In this document: positions 9,725 to 15,884 of the stretch, piece by piece
Layout of the letters: each line of letters starts with the position of its first letter
Position numbering within the stretch: position 1 is the first letter of the stretch
Assembly (NCBI GenBank): GCA_003024985.2
Contig: PXIH01S0015076.1
DNA: 15,884 bases
From: Euperipatoides rowelli
Taxonomy: Eukaryota > Onychophora > Udeonychophora > Euonychophora > Peripatopsidae
Strand: one strand, 5' to 3'
Notes under the pieces: generated by a model
Databases searched by the model: none
Seen by the model: the letters and a program-made list of their open reading frames with translations, nothing else
What the model was told of the DNA's origin: nothing
Made by a program: the position numbers and the translations under genes

Positions 9725-10774
9725 AGTTTTTTCAAGGCTTTTTTCAGAACCCAAGAGATGAAGGCTGAAGGATAACCTTCCACTTGATATAATAATATTT
9801 TTCTCTACCTCTTTTTTCTTCTTTCATTATTTTTCTATATTATAATAATCACTACTATCTTTTTTAACTGCTTGTAGTTCTTTTTGGTAGTAAGTCCCAT
9901 CAATGACCTCATCGTTCAAATCTTTGATTTTATATTCCGGTGGTACTGTAGGAATTTGTTCGGTGATAATAAATATTTCTTGAGTCCAATTAGAGAAATA
10001 CCCTTTCTCGAACACTCGTTTAATTTTAGAAATTCTAACTTGTCCGATTTTAAATTTAAATATTGAGATTCATCCTATAATTTATCTTTATATAAAACAC
10101 ATAATACTTCTTTTTCATTTTTCTTATTCACCTCTATTGGGCTACGTTGAATACTTCTATGAAAAGTACGGTTATAACTCACTATAATTGAGGTAAGATT
10201 TCTAATACTTTAAAGTATTTTTAGCGGTGAAATATCTCCACATACGTTTCTTCAATGGCCGTTTGAACCGTTTAACAACTGCAGCTTTTAATTCTGACTT
10301 GGTAGTAAAGAAATGAATATTATTTTTTAGATAAGCTTGAAAAATGTGGTTCTGAAATTCTTTACCATCATCTGTCTGGACCTTATTGGGTTTACGTTTT
10401 GTATAATTTTTTTAAAAGTGATTATAATTTCTGTAGCTGTTTTAGTTTTCATAAGTAGTACCCAAGCGTATTTGGAAAAGACATCAATACAAGTCAATAA
10501 ATATTTTAAATCTGAATTATATCTTAAAAATATTTTGTAGATCTACTAAGTCCGCTTGAAATTGATCTCGATCCCATGAACGATAGAAAAATTTTTAAAA
10601 GAAGAAAGACTAACAGGTTTATGTAAAGTGTAAGCATCTTGTGTTTCAAACCAATCATTAAATTTTTATTTATTATATGCTGTCTTCGTGTATGCCCTGA
10701 TGAAAGGCTTGTTTCCTCGATAGACTGCCTACTTGTTTGGGATTATAATATTTTTTGATCCATTCATTTTCCAT
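9721..10774 (-). pseudogene. Polinton DDE integrase relic with chromodomain-like C-terminus
   Basis: This is a retrovirus-like integrase of the Polinton type. From the ATG at 10774 it reads MENEWIKKYYNPKQVGSL, then WFETQDAYTLHKPV, DQFQADLVDLQN (first Asp, codon 10550-10552), YLLTCIDVFSKYAWVLLMKT, VQTDDGKEF (second Asp, codon 10370-10372) and LKAAVVKRFKRPLKKRMWRY. In that last motif the family has ERF; here the Glu codon is AAA (10271-10273), so the catalytic Glu has become Lys. After SYNRTFHRSIQRSPIEV comes an SH3-like region (VRISKIKR, FEKGYFSNWTQEIF), then a stop and a chromodomain-like end, YYIKWK then GYPSAFISWV in the next frame. The product would insert the element's DNA. At least five frameshifts are visible. 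Its TGA (9721-9723) overlaps the minor-capsid ATG. Confidence 0.9.
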
Positions 10775-10861
10775 TTTTATTACATCTACTTCAGTTTAAT
10801 TTTCATACGTCTGTTACATATATTTTGATAACTAATAAAATAAAATGAAGTTTATAAGTAT

Positions 10862-10911
10862 CTATATACCCCTGCTACATAATATAGAAAAAAATACTTG
10901 ATTCTGATTGG
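10862..10911 (-). promoter_or_regulatory. CCAAT + TATA promoter of the integrase
   Basis: On the - strand AGCCAATCAG (CCAAT core 10907-10911) is followed about 40 nt downstream by GGGGTATATAG (TATA core 10862-10868). The integrase ATG lies about 88 nt beyond the TATA box. The spacing suits RNA polymerase II. It resembles the promoter of the gene upstream (11844-11874). Confidence 0.5.
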
Positions 10912-10978
10912 CTAATATTTTTTTTATATGAAAGGATATTATGAATGAAATACAACAAATTTAACATTTATAAAAATA

Positions 10979-10984
10979 TTTATT
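10979..10984 (-). terminator. AATAAA poly(A) signal after the unknown Polinton gene
   Basis: The - strand word AATAAA lies 46 nt downstream of the TAA of the unknown gene (11030-11032) and just upstream of the integrase promoter. The position fits a cleavage/polyadenylation signal, but in AT-rich sequence the word can occur by chance. Confidence 0.4.
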
Positions 10985-11029
10985 AAACATTTATAAAAAA
11001 TATTTACAATACAATTTTCAAACTAGTTT

Positions 11030-11758
11030 TTATTTTTTAACTAGTAGAAATTTTTTGTTTAATTTATCAATGTCCTCTTCAAATAAAATCATTATTATTT
11101 TTAACATGAGAATAAATTCCATTTCTGTCATAGAATTAAATAGAATGTAAAGGAGGATTTTCATGATATTTATTTACATAGTTGTCAATCTCAATAATAT
11201 TCGTAATAAATCTAGCTTCATTTAAAGACATAAATATAGTCTCTTGTAACAACAGTCTTTTAGTAAGTAATTTTTTAGCTGTGAATTTCAGTTATTCTGG
11301 AGTTAAGAATGGATTTTTTTTCTTTGTACAAATAAATCAAATCAAAATATACAGATTGATGTATATACTGTAAAAAATTAAAATGATTAATAGAGTACGA
11401 TAATGCTGGTTGTAAAAGTTTAATTTTCTTCTGCAGTTCTTTCATCATAGTGTAAACACATTATTATGATTATAATATTCAAAAGATAGCTGATCTTTGA
11501 AATTAAACGTTTTTCCCATTTTTGATTTTAACAGATGAATAGAAGTTTGAATTTCATTAAAGTCCAATGGAGTATTACCTTCATGGTGTGCTCCTGCAGT
11601 CAGCGGTGAGGATGATATATTTCTGCTAGATGGTTGATACGGTGGAAGAGCATCCGTATAATGATTGAAGGTCCATAACATGCATGGTAGAGTGTATCCG
11701 TATAATGTTTCATGGGTTGCGTTAAAATTTTATTTTCAGTTACATTGGAATAACTCAT
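11030..11758 (-). pseudogene. Unknown Polinton-associated gene, about 240 codons, frameshifted
   Basis: A coding relic lies upstream of the integrase in the same orientation. It starts at the ATG at 11758 (MSYSNVTENKILTQPMKHYT, then YHACYGPSIII), shifts frame near 11640, and continues through SSPLTAGAHHEGNTPLDF, LLKSKMGKTFNFKDQLSFEY, LIYLYKEKKSILNSRITEIH, LLLQETIFMSLNEARFITN and IEIDNYVNKYHENPPLHSI to a TAA at 11030-11032. At least three frameshifts or stops break it. The product would be mainly helical and polar with no signal peptide or membrane segment. I do not recognise a family. A TATA box and CCAAT boxes directly upstream, and an AATAAA downstream, argue that it was a real transcription unit. 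Its place before the integrase suggests a Polinton gene of unknown role. Confidence 0.55.
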
Positions 11759-11843
11759 GATGCTTCAGCAGTACTTGTAATAACACACAGTTCAAACAGC
11801 TAGTATCAGTCATGAAATAATAACATGATAGGAAATTTTAAAG

Positions 11844-11980
11844 TTTATATAGGACTCACCTTTTATATGATTGGCTGAAAAGATATTACTCGATCAACCA
11901 ATGAGATTCCATTTTAGGTTTGATTGATTGAGAAGATATTACTCGATGAACCAATCAGATTACATCTTGGATTTGATTGG
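11844..11980 (-). promoter_or_regulatory. Promoter with TATA box and four CCAAT-type boxes
   Basis: The - strand word TATATAAA (11844-11851) lies about 87-93 nt before the ATG at 11758. Upstream of it are four CCAAT cores: 11870-11874 and 11976-11980 on the - strand, 11898-11902 and 11951-11955 on the + strand. CCAAT boxes bind NF-Y in either orientation. The boxes sit in a 53-54 bp tandem duplication. They would drive the unknown gene at 11030-11758. Confidence 0.55.
11868..11974. repeat. 53/54-bp tandem duplication in the promoter
   Basis: Unit 1 (11868-11920) and unit 2 (11921-11974) share a TGATTG start, the block AAGATATTACTCGAT, ACCAAT plus AGATT, and a TT-rich end, with scattered differences. 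A third copy seems to begin at 11975 (GATTGGTCAA) and stops. Each unit brings CCAAT-type boxes, so the duplication multiplies the putative NF-Y sites. Confidence 0.8.
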
Positions 11981-12007
11981 TCAATAATTTTTAACCTTTG
12001 GCTTAAC

Positions 12008-12573
12008 TCATTTATTTTTTCTCTTCATAAGAGGGATATGTATTTTTTGCTGTTTAATGGGTTTTTTAATCCTGTAGTATTTATTATAAAGTTCTGGGTT
12101 TCCCAATTGATTTGATGGGTAATGTTCACCACAGAAATATGTCCCTTCGATTTCAGGCTGATTAAAAGTGGTATCGTAACATTTAAATATGTAACTTCTT
12201 TTCTTTATTTTTGGTAGTTCTAATGTCTTAGGGATTGATTGATTACTTGGGGTAGATAGTAATTCATCCTGGGTTGATGCTTTCTCATCCGGAGTGGAAG
12301 TTAATGTAGGGGTGCATTCCAGTTCTTTCTGAGTAGATGTCAGAATTGAACTTGAAAATACCCTCTTTTGAGGGTAATAGGGTGACATCTTAATCATAAT
12401 CACAGAATTCAGCATTCTTTGTGCAAAACCATCGAAGTCTTGATTGGTGATGCCACAATAATCGGAATTCTCTACCGCAAAATCAAAACTGTCAGAATAC
12501 TCACATGGTTTATGGGGTGGTAAGTCATTAATGGTGATTACTTCTGGCACTGATTCAAACATCTTGTAATTTT
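12008..12573 (-). other. Exon D: last exon, 566 nt, open to TGA
   Basis: Acceptor TTTTTTTAG precedes AAAATTACAAG, and the frame enters as ENYKMFESVPEVITIND. It stays open for the whole exon (188 codons). A middle part repeats the decapeptide-like units STQKELECTP and STQDELLSTP and is rich in TP/SP sites, suggesting a disordered, phosphorylated linker. The end is KKRSYIFKCYD, then EGTYFCGEHYP and a basic tail RIKKPIKQQK to MKRKNK. The C-x16-C-x2-H arrangement could bind zinc. The last codons AAT AAA overlap an AATAAA word (12011-12016). This is the only exon without visible damage. Confidence 0.65.
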
Positions 12574-13382
12574 CTAAAAAAATAATGAAACAGAAAAAAA
12601 AATAATGAATATATAACGTATAATAAAATAATACACTTAGAAAAAATATTTAATTTTATACATACCAAGTTCTTTTTCCTGGTCGTCTAATTGTTGCGGG
12701 GAATCATTTAAGGTGATCACTTCCGATACTGATTCAAACATCTTGTAATTTTCTAAAAACAATGAAACAGAGAAAGAATAATGAATATAGTCTATAAGGT
12801 ATAATAAAATAATACACTTAGGAAATTTTTTTAAAATTTTATACATACCAAGTTCAGTGAGACTTGGTTCATTACAATCTTGGTATCTGGGTACAGCTTA
12901 AGATTGAGAAGGGGAGTTACTCATCGTGACCACTTCCAGTATTGGCTGAAAGGTCTTGAAATTTTCTAAAAAATAATGAAACAGAGAAAGAAAAAAATAA
13001 TGAATATATAACATATAATAAAATAAAACACTTAGAAATTTTTTTTAATTTTATACATACAAAGTTCTTTTTTCTTGACATCTAATGTCTGCTCTATTTT
13101 ATATTTCTCCCTAGTGGCAAGAAATATAACTTCAGTTTGAGAGGTGAATTGTTGCTGAAGATTGGTGATCTCCATCTGCATCAATGTGACTAATAAGCCC
13201 ATCTATCTCTTGGCTTAGGATGGTCTCCATATCTCTGCTCGGAATAACGTTCAGGGCTTCTACTTTCTGCATATTAGCACTTGGATTCATTCTCAATGAC
13301 TTCTGAAAAGGTAGTGACTTATAATTATTCCCAATCACTTTTATACAGTATGGTCAGATTCAAATTCACGGAAAGACATCAT
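12008..13382 (-). CDS. Four-exon gene with tandem-duplicated exons, unknown family (probably degenerate)
   Basis: This gene reads leftward. Exon A is about 13382-13061, B 12965-12849, C 12752-12666, D 12573-12008 (stop TGA 12008-12010). All three introns are short (95, 96 and 92 nt), start GTATGTATAAAATT, end in a pyrimidine-rich stretch plus TTTAG, and are in phase 1. Exon A encodes a possible coiled coil; B, C and the start of D are duplicates carrying a VITLND-like motif; D continues with a Ser/Thr/Pro-rich part and a basic Cys/His tail. Damage is visible: frameshifts in A, TAA in B, and a junction stop if A joins B. Skipping B gives a cleaner reading frame from C to D. A CCAAT cluster lies upstream, and AATAAA overlaps the last codons. 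It may be an accessory gene of the adjacent Polinton or a host gene. No function is recognised. Confidence 0.6.
12666..12752 (-). other. Exon C: 87-nt duplicated exon
   Basis: It is flanked by acceptor TTGTTTTTAG and donor CTTG/GTATGTAT. The length is a multiple of three and both introns are phase 1, so it can be added or skipped without changing frame. It encodes ENYKMFESVSEVITLNDSPQ followed by QLDDQEKEL. The first half is nearly identical to the start of exon D. Confidence 0.7.
12849..12965 (-). other. Exon B: 117-nt duplicated exon with a nonsense codon
   Basis: It has the same acceptor and donor sequences as exon C and a length divisible by three. The copy is more diverged: ENFKTFQPILEVVTMSNSPS, then TAA at 12898-12900, then a Cys-containing end that closes with TEL. 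It appears to be the older or decayed copy. Confidence 0.65.
13061..13382 (-). other. Exon A: 5' exon encoding a possible coiled coil, frameshifted
   Basis: The ATG pair at 13382/13379 gives MMSFREFESDHTV and then a stop. A frame shifted by one continues as KVIGNNYKSLPFQKSLRMN and DMETILSQEIDGLISHID. A third frame from 13181 gives MQMEITNLQQQFTSQTEV and REKYKIEQTLDVKKKEL up to the donor at 13060. The Leu/Ile spacing and high charge suggest a coiled coil. The last exon base is T where the other copies have G. The true 5' end is uncertain. Confidence 0.5.
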
Positions 13383-13396
13383 AGTTTAGACATTAA

Positions 13397-13455
13397 CCAA
13401 TAAAATACTCAGTTTTTAAGCCAATGAGTGGCTCTCCCTCCTTTTTTAGACCAAT
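13397..13455 (-). promoter_or_regulatory. CCAAT-box cluster upstream of the spliced gene
   Basis: Three CCAAT cores (13397-13401, 13421-13425, 13451-13455) are spaced 24 and 30 bp apart, 15-75 bp upstream of the first ATG of exon A. A possible TATATAA on the - strand lies further upstream at about 13542-13548, an unusual order. No other TATA box is clear. Confidence 0.4.
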
Positions 13456-13639
13456 CAGAGATAGCTTCCGGCTTTCATAGTGGGTCCGCACTTTTCCGCC
13501 TTTCAACATTTCCAAACATGTTAAGCTATGACGTATCCAAATTATATATGACTTCAAACCCAATCTTTCTAGTGATGTACCCAGTGAGAGTCTTGTGCCA
13601 GTAAGTCCACCATCTTGGATTTTTCTAATTTTTGTTAAA

Positions 13640-13870
13640 TATAATTTTTGTTAAAATATTATCAAAGTTATTCGCACATAGTTCTGCACATCCAAGATGG
13701 CAAATTTCCGGTCTGCTATTTTGGGGGACCCAAAGTCATGTGACCAAAATGACCACTGTTTTGAGTAATTAAAAACTTATAAAATTTTTGAAAATATTTA
13801 ACATTATTCACGCACAGTTCTGCACATCCTATAATGACACTTCTGGTTGGCTATCTTGGATTTTGGGTGC
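13640..13870. repeat. Pair of diverged direct repeats, about 140 bp apart
   Basis: Two copies (about 13645-13735 and 13785-13865) share an AAAATATT-rich start, ATTC-CGCACA, AGTTCTGCACATCC and a TTCCGG/TTCTGG-TTGGCTAT-type end. They lead into the minisatellite and may be older units of it. Confidence 0.6.
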
Positions 13871-13906
13871 ATTATGGGTGTGTGTTCCAGATACTCAAAT
13901 AGGCAC

Positions 13907-14500
13907 CATCTTGGATTTTATGATGCATCATTAGAGATGTTTTAGCACCTAAACCAGTAACAGGAAGTCAGCCATCTTGGATTTTTTGTGATGCATCATG
14001 GGAGGTGTTTAGCACCTAGACCAGAAACAGGGAGTCAGCCTTCTTTGATTTTGTCACATGGGAGGTGTTTTAGCACCTAAACCAGAAACAGGAAGTTAGC
14101 CATCTGGATTTTGTAATGCATTATAGGATGTTTTTGCACCTAAACTGGAAACAGGGAGTCAGTCATCTTGGATTTTGTGATGTATCATGTGAGGTGTTTT
14201 AGCACCTTGACTGGAAACAGGGAGTCTGCCATCTTGAATTTTGTCACTTCAGATGGTAAAAAGCCCTTATACCTTTAAGAAACAGGAACCAGAAGTCAGC
14301 AATCTTGGATTTTGTGATGCATTATGGGAGGGAATATATCCCATAATTCATCATAATATGACATCATTTCCGGTAAAATGATGTCATTTCTGCTAAAAAT
14401 CAGGAACTGGAAGTCAGCCTTCTTGGATTTTTTCTGAAACAGGAAGTGACCTTTGACCCGGAACCGGAAGTGACCAAACTGGAACCAGAAGTGTTCCAGA
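13907..14500. repeat. Degenerate minisatellite, units of 61-71 bp
   Basis: Five clear units start at 13907, 13973, 14040, 14101 and 14164; weaker ones start at 14230, 14301 and 14420. The consensus plan is CATCTTGGATTTTGTGATG, CATCATGGGAGGTGTTTTAG, CACCTAAACC, AGAAACAGGAAGTCAGC. Each unit carries a CCATCTTGG word (YY1-like), a GGAAGT word (ETS-like) and the small hairpin AGGTG-TTTTAG-CACCT. The last part is rich in CCGGAAGTGACC-type words. Its place beyond the outermost gene of the Polinton-like block allows a terminal region, but the other end is not in the window. Confidence 0.85.
14321..14387. repeat. Two perfect inverted repeats in tandem
   Basis: ATTATGGGA (14321-14329) pairs with TCCCATAAT (14339-14347) around a 9-nt loop. 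ATGACATCATTT (14358-14369) pairs perfectly with AAATGATGTCAT (14376-14387) around the loop CCGGTA. Both interrupt a minisatellite unit. Confidence 0.85.
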
Positions 14501-14519
14501 ATGCACAAAATATACTCTA

Positions 14520-15884
14520 CTAATTAGAATGCTATTTGATAGGAATTATGTCAAATAGTCAATTTATTAAAAAAAAATAATGAGCTGTATTCTTACCTTT
14601 CCAACTAATGTTTTCAACCCAGATTATTCTTTGTGTGTCCTGGTAGTAATAGAGCATTAACTGTCTTTTACCATCTGAAATTTTAATATTTGGAGACAAA
14701 TGAGTTTACTATAGAAAAAAAAATTGATTTAATTCTGATTGAATTACATAATACATTGATGTTTTTATATAACTGTTGCAAAATGAAGTGAATTTTAGTG
14801 CAATCTGTTTTTTTTTAATATCAAACAATGTTTGTGTGATTCAACTTATCTAGATGTTTACCACAAAGTTCTTATACTTTTGTCAAAGTTTAGTCTAAGC
14901 TTGTGTTTTCTTCACTATTTAAGAAAAAATGGTCTGTTTTCAAGTGAATTTTGACAAATTATTTAAGACAGGCATCTTCTGACATCACATCATGCTAGAC
15001 AGGACTCAATTATTCATTCTATGCTTATGATCCTCTAGCCTTAAATCAATTCTGATCCTAACTAATAAGTTTGATTACCAGTGCAGACAGTTCTCATCCT
15101 TGTAACTTAACTAATCAGTGAATCTTGCAATTTGCCTTTAAGTCAAATAAATGATTCTTGAATTATATTAATTTCATTAAAAGATTTCTCCACCTGAGAA
15201 AGGGACTATTACTATAATTTGCTTAGTGTTACCTGGAATTTTGTGATGTCAAAAGATATCATTCTGTGTTGATAATATTTAGCATATGCAATTAAAACAA
15301 GGCATAAATGGTTAAATTTTTTCTTCTTGGTTGCAGATAACATCATGGAGTGAGGTGCTCTAATCTATCATTTGATTTTCAACTTTGTTTTTCTTAGCGA
15401 GTCCCTCTAAACTAGTGTTAATCATGTCACTATCTATTATACATTTCAGGTATATTTATTCAACAAAAATACTATTGATGAGATTTAAGTTATCTAAAAA
15501 GGATCTAGCCCCAAAGGATATGACCACTTTTTTATAGGCTTTAATTGAATTAATCTTAACATGGACTTAGAAAAACTAAATTTCAATAGTTTTTAAAAAT
15601 TCTTTTTTGAATGTTCATTTCTTAACCTGCTCTGGAGATTGTATTTATTTATGAATTCATAATTTTGTGTAAATCCTAACTTGTGAGAACTTTTATATAT
15701 ATATATACCATATATAAATGTCATACACTATTAGCCTAAATCTTTGTAAAATTAACATAATTTAATAAGAAAGTGCTAAATTTTTTTCTTGATCCTTGCT
15801 CAACTCCCCTCTGTGATTACTAATCCCCTAAAGGCTAGCACACACTAGGAGAGTTTCTCTTCGAAGCATCAAAGAATTGTACTC
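14520..15884. other. AT-rich sequence, no gene seen
   Basis: No ORF with recognisable motifs, RNA gene or mobile-element signature was found on either strand. A short TA-dinucleotide run lies at about 15694-15708. The stretch may be flanking host DNA. Confidence 0.5.

Larger units (their letters stand above)
12540..13061 (-). repeat. Tandem exon-plus-intron duplication, three copies
   Basis: Three units of about 180-210 bp each hold an intron (95, 96 and 92 nt, nearly the same sequence from donor to acceptor) followed by an exon start AAAATT[AT]CAAG. Similarity covers both intron and exon, so the copies arose by DNA tandem duplication rather than by retroposition. Confidence 0.85.

Noticed and set aside
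12300-12345. ELECTP in exon D as a possible pRb-binding LxCxE motif, as in adintovirus oncoid proteins
   Set aside because: The final Glu is Pro here, so the motif is not met.
12637-12846. - strand 69-codon frame containing exon C
   Set aside because: It runs through two introns with clear GT-AG sites; only the exon C part is likely coding.
13907-14500. Regularly spaced repeats as a possible CRISPR array
   Set aside because: Whole units repeat with no unique spacers, and the genome is eukaryotic.
15694-15708. TA-dinucleotide run as a promoter TATA box
   Set aside because: It is a simple microsatellite with no ORF or CCAAT box nearby.

Overview
This is AT-rich, intron-containing animal nuclear DNA, packed with decayed mobile elements. 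The evidence is animal-type LTR and LINE retroelements, a Polinton/Maverick (adintovirus-like) virion gene block, GT-AG introns, CCAAT/TATA promoters and AATAAA signals. CpG looks scarce by eye. I cannot name the species. No intact long ORF exists; almost every coding relic is broken by stops and frameshifts, and three N positions (2692, 5457, 7992) mark uncertain bases.

Layout, left to right. (1) 200-2026, + strand: the 3' half of a Ty3/Gypsy pol (end of RNase H, integrase, GPY/F module), then a purine tract and the probable start of a 3' LTR. (2) 4360 down to about 3180, - strand: a second Gypsy integrase with a readable D,D-35-E triad. The two Gypsy copies face each other tail to tail. (3) 4360-5340: no recognisable gene except a 48-codon ORF. 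(4) 5343-7551, + strand: a non-LTR (LINE) element with a zinc-knuckle ORF1 and the APE-type endonuclease part of ORF2; its reverse transcriptase is missing. (5) 7552-11758, - strand: a Polinton/adintovirus-like block abutting the LINE abruptly. In transcription order it holds an unknown gene, a DDE integrase with a chromodomain-like tail, a minor capsid (penton-like) protein, a small basic pX-like virion protein, and the N-terminal part of a major-capsid-like (F54H12.2-like) protein cut off at the LINE junction. ATPase, protease and DNA polymerase genes are absent. (6) 12008-13382, - strand: a four-exon gene of unknown family. Its two middle exons and the start of the last exon are tandem copies carrying a repeated VITLND-like motif, and it ends in a Cys/His-containing basic tail. 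(7) 13600-14510: a degenerate minisatellite rich in CCATCTTGG and GGAAGT words, with two strong inverted repeats. (8) 14520-15884: AT-rich sequence with no gene seen.

The Polinton genes are tightly packed: the integrase stop overlaps the minor-capsid start as ATGA, and the minor-capsid stop lies 2 nt before the pX start. The integrase and the unknown gene upstream of it each have a CCAAT box and a TATA box about 70-95 nt upstream of the ATG. The spliced gene has the same orientation, a CCAAT cluster and an AATAAA fused to its stop, so it may be an accessory gene of the same element; this is inference. It is the best candidate here for something undescribed.
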